Shown piece after piece: positions 1 to 11,129 of a stretch of DNA of 64,000 nt. Location of the stretch: the NCBI GenBank assembly GCA_018907035.1, contig JACCIC010000064.1:1162501-1226500 (forward strand), in the 5' to 3' direction. The translations under genes were made by a program, and so were the position numbers. The notes under the pieces are model-generated. The model was given only the letters and a program-made list of their open reading frames with translations. It was not told the DNA's origin and did not search any database. The stretch comes from Sycobia sp. Sy_11 (taxonomy: Eukaryota > Arthropoda > Insecta > Hymenoptera > Epichrysomallidae). Each line of letters opens with the position of its first letter. Within the stretch, counting starts at the first letter, position 1.

Positions 1-430
1 AACTAATGAGATTCAAATGAGTCTCAAAATTACGTTCAGTATCTAGGTCTTATTCTAGATGCAAAAATAAGTTTTTGGTCTCATATACGAAGCACAATCT
101 ATAAAGCAGTAGCAAAGACAAAGTCTATCAGCAAATTGATGAGCAATATGAATGGAATTACTATAAAGATAAAACGTACATAGACGCTTGTGGAGCGTCA
201 CTCATTTAATTTTATAGTGCGGAGCGGAGCTATGGGTTGGGGTGATAAATATTGGGAAACGTCAATTGTCTTACATATATTCAAAGGATTGGCGCGCTGA
301 GAATTGCTTGCATATAATTGATGGTATCGCAAGAAGCGGGCTGATAGGAGACGTATAACAGTTGGCCTATTATCATGCAACAAAAGAGCAAACATGGCGA
401 AAACGTCATTGCTGCTGAGTATTGCATACT
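1..430 (+). pseudogene. R1-clade non-LTR retrotransposon RT C-terminal remnant
   Basis: Translation of the plus strand in shifting frames gives segments that line up with the R1-clade ORF2 encoded at 40894-41868: YLGLILDAKISFWSHI, then KAVAKTKSISKLMSNMNG, then GALRIACI. In the intact-looking copy these read YLGVTLDTKLSFWPHL, KAAEKTKALSRLMANTNG and GALRIACA. The order and spacing are right. At least three frame changes and several stops show an old dead copy, cut by the left edge of the window. No tail or target duplication was recognised, and 430-780 holds nothing I can identify. Confidence 0.7.
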
Positions 431-789
431 ATATTTCTACATCAGGGGGTCTATAAAACATTCGATGTAAATATCCGTTTTAATGTTTAGATATCTATGT
501 AAACAGAAATGTCAGATTTTATTGAGGGGTCTCTTTCACGCACATTGACACTTTTCCAGTTACGACCGAGACTTACAGTATAAACATGTATTATGGCGCC
601 GAATCTGGCGAAGAACGTGATCAAATCATTCAAAATACCCTGATAATTCTCTCTGTTCTCCTTAAGAGACATAAGGTATCGGAAATTGTTTAGAATATTC
701 ATATATAGGATGAAAGAAACTGAAATAAAAATATTGTTATTTTATATTAATAGAATAATTTATTATACTACGAGGTGCGCAACTGTGCT

Positions 790-1740
790 TTTGCCGAATT
801 TTTTCAAAATTTGAGGCTATATCATTAAAAAATCAATATATGTTCATGATTCAAGGTACTTCTCGTCACTAGCCACTATTTTTTATCATCTTTTGAGCAA
901 TTATTGGGTACCATCTCGACAAAACGATTCGGATTTAGATGCGATCCACGCATCGAACCATTCCTTGATTTTTTCGTAAAAGTAGATATGTTGATCAGCT
1001 AGGCCCTGTTCCGTCAATCGAAACAAAAGTATTCAGAAGGAGCAATACCTGAAAAGTACGAAAGGTGGGGTGTGACTTTCCATTTATGGATTTTCAAGTA
1101 TGTCTTGACGAGTTTTACACATATGGCTAAGCATTTTCATGTTGCATAATAACATTAACAATTCTCTCATGGTACTGTGATCGTTCCTATTACAACGCTC
1201 TGCTCAGATGCATCAATTGTAATTGATATCAATCTCGTGTGATGGTTTCATTCGGCTTCAAAAAATTATAATAGCCTACACCTTGCTGATCACAACAAAT
1301 GAACATAATCTTGGCATCAAGAATATTCCGTTTATGTGGAGGAATGTCCAGACATTTCCTATATTTTTTTGCGCTTGAGATTATCGACATCGACACATTT
1401 TTCATCACCGGTTACAATGGCATGTAAAAATACCTTGCAATTCTGTTTTTGAAGCAGCTAATAACAACAAAAAAATGCTGTTCAACATCTCTCAGGAATT
1501 TCGAAATTTTTTGTCGAGTAACTCAATGATCCTGCTAATTTTTCTTGCATTTGGTCCAAGTCTTCAGTAAGTAATGCCTCCAGTTCGGAATTTACGAAAA
1601 AAAATTCTCTTCCATGGCCATGCCGGCTCTCGACATCAGAATCATCGCTTCTTAAGCATTCAAATCATTCGCGACCTGTTCTTTCTAATAGCAGTCTCAC
1701 CGTAAGCACTTGAGAGCATTCGATAAGCCTCACTAGCAGT
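790..1740 (-). pseudogene. mariner transposase remnant (mauritiana-like)
   Basis: The minus strand carries scattered pieces of a Tc1/mariner transposase in C-to-N order: a WFDAWIASK/SESFCRDG segment near 900-960 (family: WLDEWFAAK--FYWRGIHKLPERWEKCV of Mos1-like elements), a YYNFLKPNETI segment near 1250-1280 (family: GVIYYELLKPGETV), and an NRKSW/TGDEK-like area near 1400. Frames change repeatedly and stops are common, so no protein is made. TIRs were not resolved. This is one of several mauritiana-type copies in the window (compare 11130-11775, 16820-17080 and 18930-19600). Confidence 0.6.
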
Positions 1741-2119
1741 TTTTTTCTAAATGAAAACAGAAAAGTATATATGGACAATTTATCTCGAAAATTAATCATT
1801 TCGGTCGACAAGAGGCTTCTGATGCAAACACACATTCACGAATGTGGTGTTGCAGTTATGTTGGCAGATGTTCAACATGATTATTGCGAAATTTTTGCCC
1901 TACCTATTTCAATCAACAATTATCGCTGTAGCCATCTATCGAAAAACGGCAGAAGCAAGCGTGCGCATCTAAAATTTTTTTTTTTATAATGACAGTAATT
2001 GTAATATTACATTGGCTAAATTTAAACTTTGAACTGAGGATAAAATTATTCGCACTATTCAATGGTACAATTACAGTTACTGGATGCTTCTTATGTTCCA
2101 CATTATTTTGCGGTGGCAA

Positions 2120-3322
2120 CTGACACGGAAGAAGCTGATTCTATTAGTTTGTTACTGGTTGCTATTGAAATTTTCATGCTTTTAACTAATGGTTTACTAC
2201 TATCGTTATTTTTTGTCGTAGCTCAGGTAGATAGCTCTAAACACAAATTATTTGTAATGAATTTATATTATTTTATACTGAATCACCTATATAACCTGCA
2301 ATCGCGTTGTGAGATTTCCAAACCCGATGGCATTGTAATTTAAGAAAAACCGGTCGGTTTTTCGATTTTAACAACCATAAATATATTTTTATACATGGTG
2401 TACAATTCCGCATGCACAATCAAGGAACTTTCTATTTTTGTTTTCTTAATCGTAATTTTAACAACACACATGAACAAATGATCTTTTATATTTTCAGTTC
2501 TATCGTTATGCAATTGATTGCAAATTATGTAACGAATATTCTACGCAGCAAACTAATGGATCGATGTCATTTAGATTTAATGAATCTGGATTTGAATCTA
2601 GTATTGCGAATGAATGAAATAATGGTATGAAAAGAATGAATATGTCTATCTACGCAAGGACTGCCGTACAGACTGAAGTAATCCAGGCTGTTGTCAGTGT
2701 AAAAAAGGAAACATGTGTAGAGTGTGTATGGATGTAAGTTTTGTTTCGATTCACACATATTCTCCTGATTGGTTTGTTTATTTCTCACAAAAAAGAATTG
2801 TTGATTGATACTTTTCATAATAAACCATCCCGATTGGTGAAAAAAGATGCTTAATTATCCGTATTATCAACTGAAGTTTTTCCGTCATTATAGGTTCAAT
2901 TTGCCAGTTTTTAAAAATAAAAATAATATCAATAGTCCTTTTTACATATGATTACATATCACAGAAATATTTAACCAATATCACAGGAGCACTATGGCAA
3001 TATCACACAACGTTACATATTTTGACAACCAGACCACAAATAGATTACAAGATATATTGAAGCAATTAAATATATACTGTAATGTTCTTATATCGATATT
3101 GCTGCGATATTCTTCTCTTTGATATTGCTGCAGTATACCAGAAAAAGAAAAAATATTATTGAATTCAGAAAATATTTCTCAGTATTTAGAAAATAATTTA
3201 ATAAATAATTATTGATTAGTATGCCTGTCTCACAGAACCGTTACACAAGTCTTATATTTTATCATTGTTTCTTTGAAGATTCCATATATTGATAAATTTG
3301 ATACATAGTAGATAATCAGATA

Positions 3323-3376
<54 letters not shown>

Positions 3377-3480
3377 TGACATAGTAAATATATTTATTTT
3401 CATGCAATCAAAAACGCATATTTATAGAAGATAGAATTTTCTCCCAGAGTTACTACCCTTTCTAAAACTTTCTGAGTTTG
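2120..3480. other. unassigned AT-rich intron sequence with a TA microsatellite
   Basis: I recognise no coding homology. A (TA)n tract occupies about 3325-3374. Short ORFs here are low-complexity and have no family motif. Confidence 0.5.
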
Positions 3481-3487
3481 TAAGTTT

Positions 3488-4117
3488 TCAATTCAAATTT
3501 TTAAAGCAAACGATTACGCCATGAAAAATCTGTTCGCGAAGATGGTACCGCCAAGATAGTACAAAGCCAACAGTGGCTGTCCACGGAGGTCCAAGGCCAA
3601 AAAAGTCGAGAATGAGCAAGTCCAGAGAAAAACCCATGTTCATTTGCTTCTTCGACAACAAAGGGTGGTTCACAAATAGTTTGTACCTCCTGAACAAAAC
3701 GAGAATCCAGTATTCTACCGCAATTAGCTTGAAAAAGTACGAAAAAGGATGCTCAGAGTGCGTCCATAGATCGCGAAGACTTGAGTTCTGCATCACGACA
3801 ATGCTCCCTGTCACAGTGCGTTCAGCTTCTCCCAATTTTTGGCGTCTAAAGGCATCGCAACGTTATCAGAATCGCCTTATTCACTGGAGATGTCAATCTG
3901 CAAGTTTTTCCTATTTCCCCATTTGAAAAAATTCGCCAAAGGTCGACATTTTGACTCCGTCGAAGACATCCAAGAATCTATGACGAGGGTGCTCGGAGAG
4001 GTCCCACAAAAAGTGTTCCAGAAATCATACGAAAACTGGAAAACTGGCTGGAATAAGTACATAGATGTTGAGAGGGAATATTTTGAAGGGGGTCGTACCG
4101 AAGTACCTAATTTTTAA
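3488..4117 (+). pseudogene. mariner transposase remnant (HHDNAPCH type)
   Basis: The C-terminal two thirds of a mariner transposase can be read on the plus strand. The frame at 3573 has GGPRPKKSRMSKSR and FICFFDNKGW. After a frame change near 3720-3800 there is HHDNAPCHSAFSFSQFLASK, which carries the second catalytic Asp. The frame from 3839 gives PYSLEMSICKFFLFPHLKKF, where the expected third Asp in PYSPDL-PCDFFLFP is lost, and then VEDIQESMTRVLGEVPQKVFQKSYENWKTGWNKYIDVEREYFEG, the usual C-terminal tail. The N-terminal DNA-binding part is missing. The subfamily differs from the mauritiana copies. Loss of a catalytic Asp plus frameshifts means it is inactive. Confidence 0.75.
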
Positions 4118-4431
4118 ATATATTTGAATTTTGTCGTATTACTTAATTGTCTGACCTTGTATAAGACATGCTGATAAGAGTCAGTGTTTAAATTAGCGCA
4201 ATGTATAGTCACAATACTACTATATGTATAAAGAGAATATATTGCGTGCATGCGTCACCGCTTACGCGCGGCGCTGTACGATGTTGTATAGTTAGTTCGT
4301 GTCCAGACACCATGGTAGGTAGACCTCTAATAAGTGGTTCTGATTTGTTATATATTCGTTTGTCTGTTTATTCCAACCCAATACTCTGTTGATATAGTTA
4401 CATTGTTATTACCATTATCTAATAGTATTCC

Positions 4432-4436
<5 letters not shown>

Positions 4437-4490
<54 letters not shown>
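4437..4490. repeat. (TA)n microsatellite
   Basis: This is an uninterrupted TA repeat next to the Helitron end. A second TA tract lies at about 4705-4747. ORFs reading IYIYIY across these tracts are artefacts. Confidence 0.95.
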
Positions 4491-4492
<2 letters not shown>

Positions 4493-4494
4493 TA

Positions 4495-4645
4495 CTAGCA
4501 TCCCCCGTCTCGGCTTAGCCGAGATAATAATTTATCTGATTAATTAAACATTTCAATAATATCTAAGTAAAAAGTACTTTATATTTAAAAATCTATATTA
4601 CTATGAATAATTGACTGTATTTTACCGATCGTCGCTTATGTATAA
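4495..4645 (-). mobile_element. Helitron 3' terminus (minus strand)
   Basis: On the minus strand the sequence ends with a short GC-rich hairpin (CTCGGCTAAGCCGAG, 4509-4523), about 10 nt of spacer, and CTAG followed by T. This is the canonical Helitron 3' end: a hairpin, then CTRR, inserted between A and T. The adjacent 130 bp match a second copy in the opposite orientation at about 34005-34144, including the segment around AAAGTACT and AATAATTGACTGTA. It is a non-autonomous or truncated copy, and no Rep/helicase ORF was seen. A (TA)n tract lies directly beyond the end. Confidence 0.7.
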
Positions 4646-4700
4646 AGGGCTGCTTCAAAGCATCCACGTTAAGAAGCTGATATTTCTCGGATCATTTTAT

Positions 4701-4750
<50 letters not shown>

Positions 4751-4959
4751 GCAAATAAGAATAAGATTTTTCAATTCAAACTTCTCGCTTTTATCGATTC
4801 GGCAAATGTTTTTATTTTAAAGTTGATAGTACTGTCTGAGTTATCTGTGCCAAACTTCTCGCAATTATCTTCATCTGCCATATAGTTATACTTGTCTTTT
4901 GTGAACAAAGAAAAGTTGTCTCTTCGGTTTTTATAATTTCTGAAATTATTCAAAAAAGA

Positions 4960-6025
4960 AGTAATATAAAATTTTGTGCGGGAAATAAAATATCGGCCGC
5001 CGAAACGTTCAGAACGTTGCAGAAGGCTCTTGGTGAGAAGTCAATGTCAAGAGCAAGTGTTTTTGATTGGCACGAACTGTTCAAAGAAGGTCGAGAACGC
5101 GTTGAAGATGAATCATATTAAAACCGACCAAGAACATCTATTGATGGGCTTCACGTCGACAAAATGAAAGAATTAGTTCCACAAAATCAACGATTGACTA
5201 CTAGAGCGATTTCTGATATTGTTCGATTTTCGAATAGGTCAGTCAACAACATTTTGAAAGGCATTTTATGCCTGAAATTAATGAAATCTCGATTAGTGCC
5301 AAAAATACTCAATTTTTTTTTAAAAAACAGTGTCACATGGAGGTCTGTGAAACGATGCTTTCCTACTATCAGGATAAGACGGAATGTATAATAACTAGAG
5401 ACAAAACTTGGATCCACGCTTATGATCCACAAACAACCGATCAATTGAGCGAATATCATGCCAAAGGAAAGCGGAGACCAAAAAAATCATGTCAAAGCCG
5501 AGTCGAAGACTAAACTGAGAGTCATAGTCACTGTTTTCTTCGATCATCATGGTGTGGTGCATGATGTATTTCTTTCAACTGGCCAAACGCTTAACAAAAG
5601 CATTACTTGAGTGATGTGTGTCATTTAGATGAAGCTACTCATCTCAAAAGTCTCGATTTCTGGAAAGACACCTATTGGTTTATATATCACGATAATACAC
5701 CAGCTCATATTGCATTGATTTTACATGAACATTTCACCAAATATTCAATCAATATCGTTCCGCAACAACCGTACTCGCCTGACTTAACACCGTGTGACTT
5801 CTGGCTGTACACCAAACTCAAACGATCATTTCGAGGACATAGTTTTGATTGAAGAAAGAAAAGGCGGATCGAAGAAGGGCTGACGGCCATTTCGGAATAC
5901 GAGTATAAAAAGTGTTTTGAACATTCAAGAAACCGTGGACATAATTGCATTGCATCCGGGCCGAGATTATTTTGAGGGGAATGAACTAGATTTAGAAGAA
6001 TAAATAATGATTTCAAGTTCGAGTT
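4960..6025 (+). pseudogene. mariner transposase pseudogene (near complete length)
   Basis: Segments in order on the plus strand, in several frames, are: a KSMSRASVFDWHELFKEGRERVED-like N-terminal helix-turn-helix region (5030-5110), TDQEHLLMG, LTTRAISDIVRFSNRSVNNIL (5180-5260), CIITRDKTWIHAYDPQT with the first catalytic Asp (5385-5430), FIYHDNTPAHIALI with the second (5680-5720), and VPQQPYSPDLTPCDFWLYTKLKR with the third (5755-5820). All three acidic positions of the DD34D-type core are visible. At least four frameshifts and stops separate the pieces. It resembles the mariners with the signature PYSPDLAPCDFWLF--LKRPLRGHRF. Confidence 0.8.
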
Positions 6026-6159
6026 CGAGCCGTAGAACAAAATGTCCAGGTATCTGGACAGGACACATCGTATTCAATCGCTCATACACGCCAATACTAT
6101 ATCTCTCCGTAGAAAAAGTATTTAATATATATATATATATTAATAGTAATGTCAACTAA

Positions 6160-6420
6160 AATTAGAATGGAAGACATATTTATAAGGTGTACAGTCCAGA
6201 CTTGACACCATCTAACTATTACTTGTTTCGATCAATGCAGAATGTTTTTACGGAAATACGTTTCAGTTCAGTAGAGTAAATGATAAATTTTTTTGGTGCA
6301 GAATTGATAAATTGCCAGAAACGTAGGAGAAAGTTATAGCTTCCCATTGACTGCACTTTGAATAAAGAATATATAACCATGTTTAATAATAAAACCTCAC
6401 ATTTTCAATAAATACACTGG
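6160..6420 (+). pseudogene. mariner transposase C-terminal fragment
   Basis: A plus-strand reading gives VYSPDLTPSNYYLFRSMQNVFTEIRFSSVE. This corresponds to the YSPDLAPSDYHLF-SM block of mauritiana/mellifera-type mariners, with the third catalytic Asp position changed to Asn. Further pieces of the tail follow. It abuts the preceding mariner copy but belongs to a different subfamily. It is too short and too mutated to be functional. Confidence 0.6.
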
Positions 6421-7106
6421 AAACATACTGCTACACCCAATATATTTCATAATTTAACAACGAAAAATTTAACTCCATGTAACTATGTAACTATAGTTCT
6501 ATTCTTGACTTCTATTTAACATAATTCGAAAAATTTAAGTATCATTCTTGTATGGACAACGAATACGCTTCATGGCACGCGGTTATATTTTAGATAAATA
6601 CTGGATTTTCCTTAAGAAATAAATAACGTATTATTGAAGTGAAAGACAGACAAATGGTGACTCAACAAACTTTAATGAATAGTTACATAATATAAAGTCT
6701 TATATTGCTGCCTTTACTCATTGATTTGTTTTCTATCGTACTCTATTTATATATTTGTGCTTTAATAATAAATATATATAAAAATTTTAAATAATTTAAT
6801 TGTACTTTTGTCGACTGCTTATATACAAATTAATAAATATTTTTCCATTGGTCCAGTCCAATCAAATCAAACAAAAACAATACATAACAATATCAATACA
6901 TATCTACATTAACATTAATACATCAATACACAAAAATAATAAAAATAAAAAAAAATTAAATTAAAAATTATAATGAGAGTGAGACTGTCCTTGTTTACAG
7001 TCACGCTCGTAGATTAATCTGAAAATATAATATTAGCTGAAAAAATTTGTTGTTAGTAAACTGCAGTCTGACTGTCCCCAACACCCTTACCTAATTGAAG
7101 ATCCAG

Positions 7107-7146
7107 TCCAACGTTTCGAGCTCGCTACGGCTCCTCATCAGGGACT
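7107..7146 (-). ncRNA. hammerhead-ribozyme-like motif in the PLE pLTR
   Basis: On the minus strand the order is AGTCC, CTGATGA, a hairpin (GAGC...GCTC), GAAA, CGTT, GGACT. CTGATGA and GAAA are the two invariant hammerhead core boxes. AGTCC and GGACT pair as a 5-bp stem I. ACGT spanning the GAAA box is self-complementary, as expected for the very short stem III of ribozymes acting as dimers. Penelope-like elements of many eukaryotes are known to carry hammerhead motifs in their pLTRs (established). Copies at 10616-10657, 22010-22048, 39005-39045 and 46633-46672 have core changes, so this copy is the best preserved. Confidence 0.7.
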
Positions 7147-7247
7147 AAATTAAACCTTATATTCTAATCTATATATACCTTATCCCCACTACCAAATTTA
7201 GTAAATAAAATCTAAATTCCCCCTCTACACAAATTGTTCAAAACCAA

Positions 7248-7619
7248 TTAATTTAATAAGGAATAATAAACATTGTCCAATTTACTAGACTCTAACATTA
7301 AATTCATATTATTTCGATTCCTGGAAATGTGAATACTTTCAAGACTCTCCCTTTTATACTTATTATTAATACCATGTTTCAAAATATCCACATTCACAAA
7401 ATCAAAAGAATGTAAAAACTTTAAACAATGCTCCTTTATACTGGAAGTAATATGTAAGCTACACAAACTATATTTATGTTCATAAATTCTCTTTTTTAAA
7501 TACCTACCTGTTTGTCCAATATAGTATTTATTACAATCTATACAATTAATTTTGTCAACAACTCCTGATTTTAAACATAAATCATCCTCATCTTTGCAAT
7601 TATTAAACAACCTACTCAA
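7248..7619 (-). pseudogene. Penelope-like GIY-YIG endonuclease domain
   Basis: The 123-residue frame contains LCLKSGVVDKINCIDCNKYYIGQTGRYLKKRIYEHKYSL, which matches the PLE-type GIY-YIG nuclease. The CxxC between the two core strands is typical of PLE endonucleases, and the YIG core, R and E/H residues are present. An EHCLKFLHSF and HGINNKYKRESLESIHI tail follows. It is the C-terminal domain of the RT polyprotein upstream at 8110-9081, separated by lost frame. Other copies are at 39265-39609, 30600-30950 (broken) and the plus-strand ORF ending at 46463. Confidence 0.88.
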
Positions 7620-8109
7620 ATTATTGCCATTTTTAAAGAAAATTTGAATATTATATTTCCGAAAATTTCTTTTAATTCTTTCAGATAATCCTCTGACATA
7701 TGGTCAGACAATAATTTTGCCTCTGTTAAAATCAACTCGTGCATTATGTCTATTTTCGGTATTATACATGTCAAATATGTTCTCAGCAATTAATATATTA
7801 TTCTATTCGATTGAATAACCATTGTTAATGAAAGTTTCTTTTTCTATCTGTAAATTATTTTGTCTAAAATCTTTATGTGACAATTTTATTGCTCTGTCAA
7901 TGATACTCGTTAATGCTTCAATTTTTTTCCGAATTGCTCGTGTGAATTAAAATCTAAAAACCTACCTGACCAAGTAGGCTTTTGTAATAATTAAGTTCCA
8001 CCTTATTATTACTACATCTAATGACATTAGTGTCCAGAAAACTCAACTGATTATTAACTTCAACGTCCCTTGTACATGTAATTCTGTCATGTACAGAATT
8101 AAAAACATC

Positions 8110-9081
8110 CTACCATTTCATCCACAAAAACTTCTGGAACAATTGTAAAGATATCATCAACATACCTCTTAAATATAATTGGTTCAAAAAGCAATTTTGA
8201 AAAGTTATATTTTCTAATTTTTCCATAACTAAATTAGCTATAACCGGTGAGAAAGGCGACCCCATTGGACGTCCGTATTTTTGTTCATAAAATTTATTAT
8301 CAAATGAAAAAATTGTGTTATCAAAAATTAAATTAATTGCTTTAATAAATTCATTCATTGTTAATTTTATATGTAAATTAATTTCGTGCCACTTTTCCTG
8401 TATAATATCATTTAACAGTTCTAAAGGTACATTTGTAAACAAAGATACTAGATCCAATGAAATCATCTTGTAGTTTTTCGGAATAACAATAACTTTCATT
8501 TCATTGTAAAAACACCAGCTATCCTTAATATAAGAACTAGTTCTTCCAACTATCTTAACCAATATATTAGATAAAAATCTAGCAATATTATAAGTTGGGA
8601 AACCTATGGAAGATATTATTATTCTAAATGTCAGATTTTCTTTATGAATCTTGGGAAGCCCATAACATTTTGCTACAGTTCCATTTTCACATTTTAAATA
8701 CTTATATGTAATATCATTTATATATTCATTTCTTTTCCAATTATTTAATAACTCTTTCAAATTATTTTGTAGCTTAATGATATGTGGTTTACCAATTTTC
8801 AAATAAGTACTATCATCATTTAATATATTATTTATACTATTTATGTAATCAATTTTAGTGAAAGCTACAGTTACATTACCTTTGTCGGCCTTTTGGAAGA
8901 TTATATTTGGGTTATTTTTCAAAAAATTCTTTGCGGTAATTAATTCATGTATACAATTACTATTTAAAAAATTATCAAATTTATTTTCTCTTTTAAAATT
9001 ACTAATGACATTAACCAAAGATGCCCAACATTCCTTTTTCACTTCATCATTTAAACCAAAAAGATTACTTTCGACCTCCAC
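8110..9081 (-). pseudogene. Penelope-like reverse transcriptase, N-terminal and core part
   Basis: The 323-residue frame carries PLE RT motifs. These are KADKGNVTV, CYGLPKIHK (PLE-specific 'LPKIHK'), FRIIISSIGFPTYNIARFLS, SLDLVSLFTNVP with the first catalytic Asp, and YGRPMGSPFSPVIANLVME. The frame then shifts near 8200, just before the YVDD box. That box is still readable in the next frame (KRYVDDIFTIVPEVF) and holds the other catalytic Asp residues. Comparison with the copy at 30942-31598, which reads YVDNIF here, confirms the frameshift. It is most likely a dead RT. Confidence 0.85.
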
Positions 9082-9690
9082 GATGGTTTCTTTGATCGGA
9101 AGATTATTTTTAGAATATAATATTCCATGTCTGGCACCTTTTTACATGATGTTCACTACTTCATTTGGTATCTCCTTCTCAGTTAGATTCCTAAACCAAT
9201 TTTTATTGTTTGCATTATTAATCTGATAGCTTTGAAATTGTTTTCTATTTCTTAAACATTCAAATTTCCTTTTTAATGTTTGTCTATTAATATATTAGAC
9301 TTAATAAAATGTTTGTTTTGACCAAGAAAAAATTCATGTAATTCATTTCTTTCTATATTTTGATATAAATAATGTTCAATCTTTAATAAATATCTATTTA
9401 AGGAATATCTATTTAAGGAATGAATATGTAAATCTCTAATTTCTAAATTAAGTAATTTATTTTTGAAAAAGAAAATATTCTTCTTTAGATCATAACAAAC
9501 ATTATTACTATAAACCTGCAAAAAATATTCATTATGAAATCTATTATTAATGCGTAAATATATTTTAATTCATTTTAATCCATTTTGAACAATAATCTTT
9601 AATAGTACTACCATATTTACAATAAATTTCTCTAAAATAAATCATGACATACCCCCTTAATTTAAGTTAAATAGAACTTTTATTTTGAAA

Positions 9691-10245
9691 CAATTGAATT
9701 GTACTTTTGTCGACTGCCTATATACAAATTAATAAATATTTTTTTATTGGTCTTACAGTCCAATCAATTCAATCTAAAAATAAAATAAAAATAAAAATAA
9801 AATAAAATAAAAATTAAAAATAAAAATTAAATTAAAAATTAAATTAAAATTTAATTAAATTAATTAAAATTAAATTAAAATTTAATTACATTAATTAAAA
9901 TTAAATTAAAATAAAATTAAATTAAATTAAATTAGCCGTAGCGAGCTTGAAACGTTGGACAGGTCTTCAATTAGGTAAGAGTGTTGGGGACAGTCAGACT
10001 GCACTTTACTAACAAAAAATTTTGTCAGCTAATATTTTATTTTCAGATTAGTCTACGGGGGTGAATGTAAACAAGGACAGTCTGACTGTCATTATAATTT
10101 TAATTTAATTTTTAATTTAATTTTTATTTTATTTTTTATTTTTATTTTTATTTTATTTTTAGATTGAATTGATTGGACTGTAAGACCAATAAAAAAATAT
10201 TTATTAATTTGTATATGGGCAGTCGACAAAAGTACAATTCAATTG
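9691..10245 (+). mobile_element. short fold-back PLE derivative (inverted termini)
   Basis: This 555-bp unit has long inverted termini: both ends carry the PLE end (CAATTGAATTGTAC then GTCGAC) followed by AT-rich repeats. The middle holds the 3' half of the hammerhead motif (9934-9962) and the PLE intron (9975-10046). An 8-bp duplication TTTTGAAA flanks it (9683-9690 and 10246-10253). There is no coding sequence. It looks like a non-autonomous PLE made by joining two pLTR parts head to head. A near-identical architecture in the opposite orientation sits at 13688-14198. Confidence 0.7.
9975..10046 (+). other. 72-nt spliceosomal-type intron inside the PLE pLTR
   Basis: The sequence runs from GTAAGA through a TACTAAC branch-like box to a T-rich stretch and TTTTCAG. 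Donor, branch and acceptor are in the right order over 72 nt. The same segment recurs in each pLTR copy (minus strand about 7023-7090, 10530-10600 and 13893-13965; plus strand about 22064-22135). At 46680-46720 the interior is deleted but both splice sites are kept. Penelope is known to carry an intron of about 75 bp in its 5' untranslated region (established). Confidence 0.65.
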
Positions 10246-10512
10246 TTTTGAAAATTTTTATAAATGAAAATGTGTATGGACAATACTTTTTCATCAGATA
10301 TATCAATTATATGTATTATTAATTTATCACAAAGTGTGAAACAGAATTTACTTAAATTATAAACAAAATCTAAGATCTAGTTAGGCTTTGATTTCAGTTA
10401 TATTATCAATTTTTAATGAACGCGGTACAAGATATAACATTTTCCAAAACATTCTATAAAGATAACTATTTTATTACACCTATTAGGTTCAATATTTGTT
10501 TTCATACAAATA

Positions 10513-10745
10513 TAGACCCGTAGACTAATCTGAATATAAAATATTAGCTGAAAAAATTTTTTGTTAGTAAAGTGCAGTCTGACTGTCCCCAACACCCTTA
10601 TCTAATTGAAGATCCAGTCCAACGGTTCGAGCTCGCTACGGCTCCTCATCAGGGACTAAACTAAAGCTTATATTCTAGTCTATATATACCTTATCCCCAC
10701 TACCAATTTTAGTAAATTATAATTTATGTAAATCTAAATTCCTCT
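10513..10745 (-). mobile_element. PLE pLTR fragment
   Basis: This minus-strand fragment contains the pLTR intron and a hammerhead motif (10616-10657, with GAAC in place of GAAA), then the start of the 5' leader. There is no coding part. The flanks 10260-10510 and 10750-11130 are AT-rich sequence in which I see nothing. Confidence 0.75.
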
Positions 10746-11129
10746 CTTATTTTTATTTTAATATATATAAAAATTTAATCTTCCTGAAAACATACCAGAT
10801 GAACGCCGGGTCCAACCCTGCCATTCCTCTTCTCTAGGAAAATAGCTATTTCATTCCCCAGAAATTCTGCTAATTCTTTCTAACATAATTTATATTATCA
10901 CAGTAATCTAGAAAAAACTAGCCTGGATGGTCAGATTAATAGAAACTAAAAATCACTCGCTGCACATCTTCAGTTTGCAAATGAAATCTCATATTTTTCA
11001 GATATGACAATTTTTTATCTAAATTTAATTTTTTTTTTTTTAATTTTCATCATTGTAATAACGAATGATATTTTGCATAATTAACAAATTATAATCTTTA
11101 CTTGGCGCTAAATTGAAATTTTTCAGAAA

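Larger units (their letters stand above)
6797..9660 (-). mobile_element. Penelope-like element, most complete copy in the window
   Basis: This minus-strand PLE carries, in transcript order, an N-terminal region (about 9521 down to 9090), the RT (9081-8110, then frameshifted to about 7620) and a C-terminal GIY-YIG endonuclease (7619-7248). It ends with a pLTR-like tail (7250-6797) holding a hammerhead motif and a 72-nt intron. The terminal sequence beginning at 6797 is shared with the other copies at 9691, 10245, 31763 and 46926. PLEs are telomerase-related retroelements that prime by target nicking. Here several frameshifts disable the ORF. Target duplications were not resolved for this copy. 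Confidence 0.85.

Noticed and set aside
487..702. A 71-codon minus-strand ORF near the left edge
   Set aside because: No recognisable motif, and it lies next to a dead R1 fragment on the other strand.
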